Assembly: GCA_905199225.1 (NCBI GenBank)
Contig: CAJKFS010000040.1
Location: 1-21,038 of the forward strand
Direction: 5' to 3'
Source of the DNA: an uncultured Collinsella sp.
GTDB lineage: Bacteria > Actinomycetota > Coriobacteriia > Coriobacteriales > Coriobacteriaceae
Length of the DNA stretch: 21,038 bases
Part shown: one piece after another, positions 8,218 through 15,519 of the stretch
Layout: every line of letters starts with the position of its first letter
Position numbering within the stretch: position 1 is the first letter of the stretch
The notes under the pieces: generated by a model
The model's input: only the letters and a program-made list of their open reading frames with translations
What the model was told of the DNA's origin: nothing
Databases searched by the model: none
Program-made: the position numbers and the translations under genes

Positions 8218-9252
8218 TCACTCGACACCGTACAGTTGCTGCGCCGTACCGCCAAGCACAAGGTCGCTGTCTGTATCGCTCAGATTTGCAGCGCGAACGC
8301 AGGCGACACCCTCGGTGAGCCACTCGCGTTTAACGGGATAGCTCGTGCCAAAAACAATATGGTCTGCACCCAGCACGTCAACCGCGCAGGCAAGGAGTGT
8401 CTTGCCCCAAGGCTGAGCATGGGACATGTCGAAATAGATGTTGTTCTCGAGGCGCCTGGAAACGGTCTCGGTATCGACCTGAAAACGGCCAGAAGCATCA
8501 GGGCGCTTGGGACCATGAGGCAGCAGCATCTCCTTAAACGCAAAGTATGCGCCGCCGAGCATGGAGTGGACCATCTTGATATTGGGGTAGCGTTCAAAGA
8601 AATCGCCAAAGATCTCTCGGCCGATCGCCGTAGTTTGGTCGACGCAGCGGCCATAAGAGCGGCGAAGGTTGTCGTACGCGAGAAGCGATTCGTTCTCGAC
8701 CGGCACGGGAACATGGTGCACGTAAACGGTGACATGGCGTTCGTTCAGGTGCTCGAAAAAGCTCGAGAAGACCTGGTCGTCGAGATAGCGCTTGCCGTAG
8801 TGAGCGCAGAGCTGCACACCCGCAAAACCATCGTCGAGCCTGCGGTCGAGCTCCTCCAAATTCGCTTTGGTGCCAAAGGGCGGCACGGCGACAAGCGGAA
8901 TCAGACGGCCACTTGACGCCTTCGCGTCAGCAGCCATACCGTCGTTGAAACGCCGGCACATCTCGAGCGACATCCACTCATGGCAGCCGGGGAGCTTGAG
9001 AATCGCTTTATCGACCCCCGCCTCGTCCATGTCTGCCAGACGCTTCTCAAGGGTGTAGTCTCCCTCGATATAGTTGAGGCCTGGGAAGCCAGCGGGCTTT
9101 TCGATCACAATCTGTCGCTTGCCCGTGGGGCTTACGGTCAGGTAGCCCTCGGTGTCGTAAGCGCGGGGCACCTCGGCCAAAAACTGTTCACAGAGTGTCT
9201 CGTCATGGAAGATGCGCTCGTCAAACCAGTAGGAATTTGCATCGATAATCAT
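8218..9252 (-). CDS. Amidohydrolase-2 family TIM-barrel protein lacking expected metal ligands
   Basis: The 344-residue product resembles the amidohydrolase 2 group (ACMSD and related decarboxylases and hydrolases). It shows the LEKRLADMDEAGVDKAIL segment near residue 68, VYVHH (176-180), MVHSMLGG (227-234), NIYFDMS near 271 and a closing FGTSYP (301-306). The usual N-terminal HxH ligand pair is replaced by IDANSYW (residues 3-9), and the conserved Asp of FGSDYP is Ser304. His179/His180 and His229 remain. It may bind no metal, or act differently from its relatives. It is first in a minus-strand operon with two ceramidase-fold genes and a PTS permease. The ATG at 9252 fits the family start, but its ribosome site is weak (GAAGGGCGG, about 9 bases upstream). 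Confidence 0.78.
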   Translation of the reverse strand: MIIDANSYWFDERIFHDETLCEQFLAEVPRAYDTEGYLTVSPTGKRQIVIEKPAGFPGLNYIEGDYTLEKRLADMDEAGVDKAILKLPGCHEWMSLEMCRRFNDGMAADAKASSGRLIPLVAVPPFGTKANLEELDRRLDDGFAGVQLCAHYGKRYLDDQVFSSFFEHLNERHVTVYVHHVPVPVENESLLAYDNLRRSYGRCVDQTTAIGREIFGDFFERYPNIKMVHSMLGGAYFAFKEMLLPHGPKRPDASGRFQVDTETVSRRLENNIYFDMSHAQPWGKTLLACAVDVLGADHIVFGTSYPVKREWLTEGVACVRAANLSDTDSDLVLGGTAQQLYGVE

Positions 9253-9333
9253 TGGTGGGGACCGCCCTTCATCTTGTCGAGAACATTCTAAAAAAGCGGA
9301 CACACGGACATCAATTCCAGTTGAAGCACACTG

Positions 9334-9350
9334 TATTCCATTTTGGAATA
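9334..9350. promoter_or_regulatory. Candidate operator of the hydrolase-PTS operon
   Basis: TATTCCA-TTT-TGGAATA is a perfect 7-bp inverted repeat, extendable to 10 bp with one G-T mismatch (9331-9353). It lies about 80 bases before the first gene of the operon, in an otherwise unexplained gap. The size suits a dimeric repressor or activator, but no regulator gene adjoins it. Confidence 0.55.
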
Positions 9351-9422
9351 TAGTTTTCCGTTCACACGCGATTCCCACTCGCCCAAACGATCGAGACGCT
9401 GACAACACGAGCTTTAACAGAA

Positions 9423-9457
9423 AACGGGCGACCCGAATCTGTTACGGGCCGCCCGTT
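9423..9457 (-). terminator. Terminator of the HTH-aminotransferase gene
   Basis: AACGGGCG (9423-9430) pairs with 9450-9457, and an inner CCCG/CGGG pair extends the stem. On the minus strand it is followed by TTTTCTGTT. It starts 23 bases after the stop codon. Confidence 0.85.
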
Positions 9458-9479
9458 AAATGACAGACTATCTCTGTCG

Positions 9480-11000
9480 TTATGATTGACGGTAATGGTC
9501 AAAGAAGTCGGCGAGGTCTTCAAGGGACTCTTTGAGTACTTCCATGCGCGGCAGGTACACGATGCGGAAGTGATCGGGCTCGGCCCAGTTAAAGCCGCCG
9601 CCGCGCGTGATCAGAATCTTCTTCTCGTGCAGCAGGTCAAGGGCGAACTGCTCGTCATCGGTGATGTTGAACTTCTTCACATCCATCTTGGGGAAGATGT
9701 AGAACGCCGCGCGCGGCTTAACCACCGAGATGCCGTCAATCTTGTTGAGCGCCTCATACACAAAGTTGCGCTGCTCGTAGACACGGCCGCCAGGACGGAT
9801 GTAGTCGTTAACGGACTGATGACCACCGAGTGCCGTCTGAACGATCGACTGAGCCGGCACGTTGGAGCACAGGCGCATGTTGGAGAGCATGTTGATACCC
9901 ATGATGAAGTCGCTCATGCAGCGCTGGTTGCCCGAAAGCACCATCCAGCCAATACGATAGCCCGCAATCATGTGCGACTTGGAAAGGCCGCTAAAGGTGA
10001 CACAGGGCAGATCGGGAGCGAGCGAGGCAATCGAGACGTGCTCATAGCCGTCCATGCACAGGCGGTCGTAAATCTCGTCTGCAAAAATCATGAGCTGGTG
10101 CCTGCGCGCAACCTCAACGATGCCCTCGAGCACCTCACGCGGATAGACGGAACCCGTGGGGTTGTTAGGGTTGATGATGACGAGGGCTTTGGTCGCGCTC
10201 GTGATCTTGGACTCCATATCCTCCAGGTCGGGATACCAATCCGCCTGCTCATCACACAGATAATGTACGGGATGACCACCAGCAAGGGTTGCACACGCCG
10301 TCCAGAGCGGATAGTCGGGGCTGGGGATCAGAATCTCGTCGCCATTGTCGAGCAACGCGTTCATCGAAAGCTGAATGAGCTCGGACACGCCGTTGCCCGT
10401 GTAGATATGCTCCATCTGAACGTTGGGCAGGCCCTTGATCTGCGAATACTGCATGATCGCCTTGCGCGCGGAGAACAGGCCACGCGAGTTGGAATAGCCT
10501 TCGCAGTCGGGCAGCTGCTGGCGCATGTCCTTGATGACCTCATCGGGCGTGCGGAAACCGAAGGGCGCCGGGTTGCCGATATTGAGCTTGAGGATGCGCT
10601 CGCCCTCGTCCTCCATACGGGCAGCCTCGTCGACGACGGGACCGCGCACGTCATACAGGACGTTATCGAGCTTGGTGGATTTAGAAAAAGTACGCATGGT
10701 GGTGCTCCTTGCAATTTGAGCTGAGGGATGGGGTTCGGGCTTGGAATCGTTGCGGGGTGATGATGCCTCGCTTTGATCGGCGTCGCCGGCAAGCAGCCAG
10801 GTAACATCGACCTCCAAAATACGGGCGAGCAGCTCGGCCACATCGCGTCGCGGGATCGTCTTGCCGCTCACATATTGGCTCATCTGACTCTTGCCGAGTT
10901 TTTTGCCGAGCATCTCCGATGCGCGGATCACGTTCGACTGGCGAACGCCGCAATCGGACATAGCCTGTCGCAGGCGATCGCTAAACGTCTCTTGGGCCAC
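9480..11000 (-). CDS. XRE-type HTH domain fused to AlaA-like pyruvate aminotransferase
   Basis: The 506-residue product joins two domains. Residues 5 to about 72 are an XRE-like helix-turn-helix (FSDRLRQAM, KSQMSQYVSGKTIPRRDVAEL, DVTWLLAGD). A Ser/Pro-rich linker runs to about 101. The rest is a fold-type I PLP aminotransferase with NPNNPTG, DEIYDRL, the PLP lysine in SGLSKSHMIAGYRIGW and the C-terminal RIVYLPR. It resembles AlaA, which makes alanine from pyruvate and glutamate; HTH-aminotransferase fusions of this kind are known. The GTG at 11000 is chosen because AAGGAGG lies 5 bases before it; a GTG at 11039 has no such site. An internal ATG at 10697 with its own AAGGAG could give the 405-residue enzyme alone. 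Boxes upstream suggest autoregulation. Confidence 0.9.
   Translation of the reverse strand: MAQETFSDRLRQAMSDCGVRQSNVIRASEMLGKKLGKSQMSQYVSGKTIPRRDVAELLARILEVDVTWLLAGDADQSEASSPRNDSKPEPHPSAQIARSTTMRTFSKSTKLDNVLYDVRGPVVDEAARMEDEGERILKLNIGNPAPFGFRTPDEVIKDMRQQLPDCEGYSNSRGLFSARKAIMQYSQIKGLPNVQMEHIYTGNGVSELIQLSMNALLDNGDEILIPSPDYPLWTACATLAGGHPVHYLCDEQADWYPDLEDMESKITSATKALVIINPNNPTGSVYPREVLEGIVEVARRHQLMIFADEIYDRLCMDGYEHVSIASLAPDLPCVTFSGLSKSHMIAGYRIGWMVLSGNQRCMSDFIMGINMLSNMRLCSNVPAQSIVQTALGGHQSVNDYIRPGGRVYEQRNFVYEALNKIDGISVVKPRAAFYIFPKMDVKKFNITDDEQFALDLLHEKKILITRGGGFNWAEPDHFRIVYLPRMEVLKESLEDLADFFDHYRQS
10697..10710 (-). promoter_or_regulatory. Internal ribosome site and ATG for stand-alone aminotransferase
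   Basis: Inside the linker of the fusion gene, AAGGAG (10705-10710) lies 7 bases before an in-frame ATG (10695-10697). Starting there gives 405 residues beginning MRTFSKSTKL, which matches the length I recall for E. coli AlaA. This may make two proteins from one gene or be a relic of the fusion. Confidence 0.6.
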
Positions 11001-11021
11001 AGGAACCTCCTTGCTGGCAAA

Positions 11022-11102
11022 GTTCAATTTATAGAACACGAATTGAACCGGGGTTCAATTTAGCAAGCAGTATAGCGCCGCGCCTCATTCGAAAGTTCAA
11101 TT
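11022..11102. promoter_or_regulatory. GTTCAATT operator cluster at the HTH-aminotransferase promoter
   Basis: Four copies of one 8-base box lie before the gene: GTTCAATT at 11022-11029, 11053-11060 and 11095-11102, and its complement at 11041-11048. The middle two form a near-perfect 20-bp palindrome (11041-11060). A minus-strand -10-like TATACT at 11069-11074 would put the start of transcription next to that palindrome, which suits repression. I could not place a good -35 element at normal spacing. Confidence 0.7.
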
Positions 11103-11162
11103 TCATAAGAAAACGTACCGAACTCCGAGATTTGCCCAAAGCGGACAATGACATGCACGCGT

Positions 11163-12020
11163 TTAGAGGTATTCAAGGAATCGAGCAGTGGCAAGCGAAA
11201 CGTCGGCCGTTCGATATATGGCGTTGATCTGCCGATGAGGATGTCCCTCGAGTGGGCGCACGGCAACATCGAACTGACAGCGGCGCAAGATGAGCGCGGG
11301 AAGAATGCTCACGCCCAGGCCGTCCTCAACCATGGCCATAATCGCATAGTCATCCCAGGTCGACAGCTTGGAGCGCACCGTCAGCCCCGCCCGACGGAAC
11401 AGCGGCGTAATCTCGTCATCGGTACCTCGTTCTAGCAGAATAAACTGCTCGTTGGCCAAATCGGCAAGAGAGACGACCCCCGCCGTGGCAAGCAAAGAAT
11501 CTGCCGGCACTACCGCCATCAACTCGTCGCGCACCAAAGACCGCGATGCCATGCCGTTTTCTCGTGGCTCACGCGGGATAAAGCCCAGGTCGCAACGACC
11601 CTCAGCCACCCATTGTTCAATCTCTGAGTAATCGCCCATCAGCAACTCATAATCGACGTCCGGGTGATCGGCGCGAAAGCGCGCAATCACTGGCGGCAGC
11701 ATGTGGGTCGCCACACTCGAAAACGTACCGATGCAGATTTTGCCGCGCATGAGCCCACGCATCTCATCCACGCGTCGCTGCAGGCGGCCAAACTCCTCGC
11801 ATAACGCCTCAACCGCAGGCATAACTTGCCGTCCATCGGCAGAAAGTACTACGCCCTCGCGACTGCGGTCGAGCACCTTAAAGCCCCAATCGGCCTCAAG
11901 ATCGGCCACCATGCGGCTCACGCCCGACTGCGAATAGCTCAGGCGCTCGGCGGCGCGCGTAAAACTGCCGGCGCGCACGGTCTCGAGCAGCACCTGCATC
12001 TTTTGAATATTCGTTTCCAC
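11163..12020 (-). CDS. LysR family transcriptional regulator
   Basis: The 285-residue product has the N-terminal LysR winged helix (MQVLLETVRAGSFTRAAERL, SYSQSGVSRMVADLE, then VLDRSREGVVLSADG) and an effector-binding domain beginning near residue 85 (KICIGTFSSVATHMLPPVI). I chose the GTG at 12020 because GGAGG lies 6 bases before it; the ATG at 12041 has no ribosome site. It is divergent from an EamA permease gene, with a LysR box in the 118-base gap. This arrangement usually means the regulator controls the permease and often itself. The effector is unknown. The gene ends 60 bases before the cluster of boxes that precedes the HTH-aminotransferase gene. Confidence 0.93.
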   Translation of the reverse strand: METNIQKMQVLLETVRAGSFTRAAERLSYSQSGVSRMVADLEADWGFKVLDRSREGVVLSADGRQVMPAVEALCEEFGRLQRRVDEMRGLMRGKICIGTFSSVATHMLPPVIARFRADHPDVDYELLMGDYSEIEQWVAEGRCDLGFIPREPRENGMASRSLVRDELMAVVPADSLLATAGVVSLADLANEQFILLERGTDDEITPLFRRAGLTVRSKLSTWDDYAIMAMVEDGLGVSILPALILRRCQFDVAVRPLEGHPHRQINAIYRTADVSLATARFLEYL

Positions 12021-12092
12021 GACACCCCTCCACCTTTGCATGAGTTTTTGTCATGTTATCCATGCATTATATTCGCTTTTCTTCTAAAGCCA

Positions 12093-12109
12093 GTTCACCC
12101 ATAGTGAAC
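12093..12109. promoter_or_regulatory. LysR box between the LysR and EamA genes
   Basis: GTTCAC-CCATA-GTGAAC is a perfect 6-bp inverted repeat that contains the T-N11-A pattern of LysR sites. It sits in the divergent gap, 30 bases before the permease start codon. Confidence 0.65.
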
Positions 12110-12138
12110 ATGCTCGGATATAGAAGGGACGGAAGCGC

Positions 12139-13050
12139 ATGAACAACGGACTGTTTACGTACTTAGCAGCATTGCTATTGTTTGGCTCCAACGGCATCAT
12201 CGCCGCCGCCATCGCGCTGCCGAGCTCGGATATCGTGCTACTACGCACGTTTTTGGGCGCACTCTCGCTTGTCACCATTCTCGCCATCACCCAACGCCAT
12301 AAGTTGCAGGCGCCATCTCGCCCCCGCGAAGCCGCAGCCCTCCTCCTCTCGGGAGCTGCGCTGGGCGCCAGCTGGATTTTTCTGTTCCGCGCCTACCAGA
12401 CGATCGGCGTCGGCGTATCCTCGCTGCTGTACTACTGCGGCCCCATCATTGTCATGGCACTCTCCCCGCTCATCTTTGGCGAAAAGCTGACCGGCGGCAA
12501 AATCGCCGGCTTTATCGCCGTTGCTTGCGGTGCTTTTCTCATTGCAGCGCAAGGTCTAGGCGGCAATATGCCCATTGCAGGTATCGCCTGCGGCATCGCC
12601 TCGGCATTTTGCTATGCGCTGATGGTCATCGCTAGCAAGGGCGCGCCACACATCGAAGGCCTCGAGAACTCCACGCTCCAGGTGAGTGCCGCCTTTGTGA
12701 CCGCGCTGGTCCTCACGCTCATCACGCAGGGTGCACCCTCATTCCTGTCCGCCGGCGTCGCCGCAGGCATCGATTGGCGCGCCGTCGTCATGCTCGGCGT
12801 CGTCAACACCGGCATTGGTTGCCTGCTCTACTTTAGCGCCGTCGCCAAACTGCCTGTGCAGACCGTCGCCGTTGTCGGCTACCTCGAGCCGCTTTCGGCG
12901 GTCGTGTTCTCCGCCGTCCTTTTGGGCGAAGCCATAACACCGGTCCGTCTGATGGGTGCCGCGCTTATCATCGGCGGCGCGATTTTTTGCGAACTCGCCG
13001 GCAAACGCGCAAGCGCCAAGGCTGGCATAGCCCAGACAGCACGTGCTTAA
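12139..13050 (+). CDS. EamA/DMT family transporter
   Basis: The 303-residue product is a membrane protein with about ten helices in two repeated EamA halves, typical of drug/metabolite transporters that export amino acids or other small metabolites. The first half includes LLRTFLGALSLVTILAI and GASWIFLFRAYQTIGVGVSS. The second half ends with VAVVGYLEPLSAVVFSAVLL followed by a GEAITPVRLMGAALIIGGA segment, the usual EamA closing pattern. The ATG at 12139 follows a purine-rich GAAGGGACGGAAG stretch. It is divergent from a LysR gene that probably regulates it. A palindrome at 13085-13108 may terminate it. The substrate is not predictable. Confidence 0.92.
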   Translation: MNNGLFTYLAALLLFGSNGIIAAAIALPSSDIVLLRTFLGALSLVTILAITQRHKLQAPSRPREAAALLLSGAALGASWIFLFRAYQTIGVGVSSLLYYCGPIIVMALSPLIFGEKLTGGKIAGFIAVACGAFLIAAQGLGGNMPIAGIACGIASAFCYALMVIASKGAPHIEGLENSTLQVSAAFVTALVLTLITQGAPSFLSAGVAAGIDWRAVVMLGVVNTGIGCLLYFSAVAKLPVQTVAVVGYLEPLSAVVFSAVLLGEAITPVRLMGAALIIGGAIFCELAGKRASAKAGIAQTARA

Positions 13051-13084
13051 AAGCCCCTGTTTTGAAATGCTACCTACGTACATA

Positions 13085-13108
13085 AATAATCCCCAGCTGG
13101 GGATTATT
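13085..13108 (+). terminator. Perfect 24-bp palindrome after the EamA gene
   Basis: AATAATCCCCAG and its exact complement are joined without spacer bases. It lies 35 bases after the EamA stop and about 100 before kup. As RNA it forms a strong hairpin ending in U/A-rich sequence, so a terminator is likely. The lack of spacer also suits a protein-binding site for kup. Confidence 0.6.
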
Positions 13109-13168
13109 GTCTAAAATAACCTGATGTGCCAAACTGCTCTTGTATGTATAAAGACGGCATAAAGATTA

Positions 13169-13183
13169 TCTGTCCTAGACAGA
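13169..13183. promoter_or_regulatory. Small inverted repeat upstream of kup
   Basis: TCTGTC-CTA-GACAGA is a perfect 6-bp inverted repeat ending 25 bases before the likely kup start. It may be an operator or a leader hairpin. There is not enough conserved structure here for me to call a c-di-AMP riboswitch. Confidence 0.35.
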
Positions 13184-13208
13184 CAACCGGATGTCTAAGG
13201 GAGTCCAC

Positions 13209-15440
13209 GTGGCACACAACAAACTGGAGGCAAACCCCCAAGACCAGCGTGGTCAAGGCGGGCACGGAGCCATCCCCCTCTCCGCTGGCATGCTGCTCGT
13301 AACGCTCGGCGTCGTCTATGGCGACATCGGCACGAGCCCCATGTACACCATGAAATCAATCGTCGCCAACAACGGCGGCATCGGTACCGTCAGCGAGGAC
13401 ATGATCCTGGGCGCGCTTTCGCTCGTCATCTGGACCATGACGCTCGTGACCACGGTCAAGTACGTGGTAATCGCCATGAAGGCCGACAACCACAACGAAG
13501 GCGGCATCTTCGCCCTGTTTAGCCTGGTACGCAAGGTGGCACCGTGGCTGATTCTCCCCGCCATGATCGGCGGTGCGGCACTGCTCGCCGACGGCATCCT
13601 CACCCCCGCCGTCACGGTTACCACGGCCATCGAGGGTCTGCGCACCATCGAGTGGGGCCACGCGCTGTTGGGTGACGGGCAAACTAACGTCATCATTATT
13701 ACCATCATCATTATCTGTGGCCTGTTTGCCATGCAGCGCGCTGGCACCTCGTCAATCGGCAAGCTGTTCGGTCCGCTCATGACGCTGTGGTTCCTGTTCC
13801 TGGCAGGCGCCGGTCTATTCAACATGCTCGGCAACCTGTCCATCTTGCGCGCGCTTAACCCCATCCGCGGCGTCATGTTCCTGTTCTCGCCCATCAACCA
13901 CTCGGGTATCATGGTGCTCGGCTTCGTCTTCCTGTCGACGACCGGCGCCGAGGCGCTCTATTCAGACATGGGCCACGTGGGCAAGGCCAACATCTACGCA
14001 TCCTGGCCGTTTGTTAAAGCGGCGCTTATCCTTAACTACCTGGGTCAGGGCGCTTGGCTGCTCGCCAACAATTCCAATCCCCAGTTGCTCGCGATGGATA
14101 TCGTCAACCCGTTCTATATGATGCTCCCCGAGCCCCTGCGCCCCTTTGCCATCGTGCTTTCGGCCGTGGCGGCCATCATTGCCTCGCAGGCGCTCATCAC
14201 CGGCTCGTTCTCGCTGGTATCCGAGGCAACGCGTCTCAACCTTATGCCGCATCTGCGCATCCACTACCCCAGCGACACCAAGGGCCAGCTCTATATTCCG
14301 CTCGTCAATAACATCATGTGGGTCGGCTGCATCTTCATCGTGCTGCTGTTCCAAAACTCCGAGCGCATGGAGAGCGCCTACGGCCTCGCCATTACCGTGA
14401 CCATGCTCATGACCACGACGCTTTTGACGAGCTACATCGCCGGCATCCTCAAGCACAGGCTGGGTGCCTGTGTCTTCGCCCTGCTCTTTGGTGCCATTGA
14501 GCTGTGCTTCTTCGCCTCGTGCCTCACCATGTTCTTTGACGGCGGCTACGTCATGATCTTCCTGGCCGCACTGCTGTTTGGCCTTATGTACGTGTGGCGC
14601 CGCGGCACCGCCATCGAGCGCACGCAGACGATTTTGCTGCCCGTCTCCAAGTACATCGACCAGCTCAACCGCCTGCGCAACGACGAGACCTATCCCGTGC
14701 TCGCCGACAATCTGGTATTTCTCACCAACAGCCCCGACCCGCTCACACTCGACCGCGACGTGCTCTATTCCATCCTGGATAAGCATCCCAAGCGCGCCAA
14801 GGCATATTGGTTCATTAACGTGCACGTTACCGACGAACCCTATACGCACGAGTATTCCGTCGAGACCTTTGGCACAGACTTCCTGTTCCGCGTACGCTTG
14901 GACCTGGGCTTTAAGGTCAATCAGCGCATCAACGCCTACCTGCGCCAGATCGTTGGCGACCTGATGGCATCGGGTGAGTTGCCGCCGCAACATCACACCT
15001 ACTCCATCTACGAGACACGCGGCAACGTGGGCGACTTCCGTTTTTGCATGCTGCGCAAGATGCTTGCCCCCGAAACGGACATCAACCGCAATGACCACCG
15101 CGTGATGGCCATCAAGTACGCCGTCCGCCGCGCTTGCGGAAGCCCGGCGCGCTGGTACGGTCTCGAGAACTCTGCCATCATCATCGAGTACGTGCCGTTG
15201 TTTGCCCGCATGCGCCCGGCCGTTAAGCTCGTGCGCACCCAGGTGCCGCTCGAGGTTCAGATTGAAGAGGCCGAGGAAATGGAAGTCGACATCTTCTCGG
15301 ACGACCTGGTCAACGGCAACGAGGCCGGCAAGAGCATGAACGTCGATCCCACCGAGCTGCTCGAGAGCGTCGCCGATACGCCCGAGCAACAGCAACTCGA
15401 CGGACTCGAGAGCACCCAGCTCAACGACGCCAACTTCTAG
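13209..15440 (+). CDS. kup: Low-affinity potassium uptake protein Kup (KUP/HAK/KT family)
   Basis: The 743-residue product imports potassium, probably with protons, across the plasma membrane. The family signature GVVYGDIGTSPMYTMK is near residue 36 and DNHNEGGIFALFSLV follows near 97. About twelve membrane helices run to around residue 460. A long cytoplasmic domain follows, ending in an acidic tail from about 680 (EEAEEMEVDIFSDD). It is about 120 residues longer than E. coli Kup. I prefer the GTG at 13209, because AAGGGAG lies 5-6 bases before it, over the ATG at 13191, which has no ribosome site. It is a single-gene unit with a strong terminator. Confidence 0.93.
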   Translation: MAHNKLEANPQDQRGQGGHGAIPLSAGMLLVTLGVVYGDIGTSPMYTMKSIVANNGGIGTVSEDMILGALSLVIWTMTLVTTVKYVVIAMKADNHNEGGIFALFSLVRKVAPWLILPAMIGGAALLADGILTPAVTVTTAIEGLRTIEWGHALLGDGQTNVIIITIIIICGLFAMQRAGTSSIGKLFGPLMTLWFLFLAGAGLFNMLGNLSILRALNPIRGVMFLFSPINHSGIMVLGFVFLSTTGAEALYSDMGHVGKANIYASWPFVKAALILNYLGQGAWLLANNSNPQLLAMDIVNPFYMMLPEPLRPFAIVLSAVAAIIASQALITGSFSLVSEATRLNLMPHLRIHYPSDTKGQLYIPLVNNIMWVGCIFIVLLFQNSERMESAYGLAITVTMLMTTTLLTSYIAGILKHRLGACVFALLFGAIELCFFASCLTMFFDGGYVMIFLAALLFGLMYVWRRGTAIERTQTILLPVSKYIDQLNRLRNDETYPVLADNLVFLTNSPDPLTLDRDVLYSILDKHPKRAKAYWFINVHVTDEPYTHEYSVETFGTDFLFRVRLDLGFKVNQRINAYLRQIVGDLMASGELPPQHHTYSIYETRGNVGDFRFCMLRKMLAPETDINRNDHRVMAIKYAVRRACGSPARWYGLENSAIIIEYVPLFARMRPAVKLVRTQVPLEVQIEEAEEMEVDIFSDDLVNGNEAGKSMNVDPTELLESVADTPEQQQLDGLESTQLNDANF

Positions 15441-15460
15441 CGACGTCATAAATCAACGAC

Positions 15461-15498
15461 AGCGGCCCTGCACCTCACGAGAGACGCAGGGCCGCTTT
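15461..15498 (+). terminator. Terminator of kup
   Basis: AGCGGCCCTGC (15461-15471) pairs over 11 bp with 15486-15496 and is followed by TT. It starts 20 bases after the kup stop. It may also serve the convergent bile salt hydrolase gene. Confidence 0.85.
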
Positions 15499-15519
15499 GC
15501 ATTGCAGTAAAGCTAACGG

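Noticed and set aside
9486..10724. 412-codon plus-strand open frame over the aminotransferase
   Set aside because: It is antisense to a well-supported PLP enzyme and has no recognisable motif.
13109..13208. Possible c-di-AMP riboswitch before kup
   Set aside because: Such riboswitches often control potassium transporters, but the leader is short and only one small hairpin is visible.
13962..15449. Long open frame (495 codons) on the minus strand inside kup
   Set aside because: The plus-strand frame is a clear Kup protein. The antisense frame is a by-product of high-GC codon use and shows no domain.
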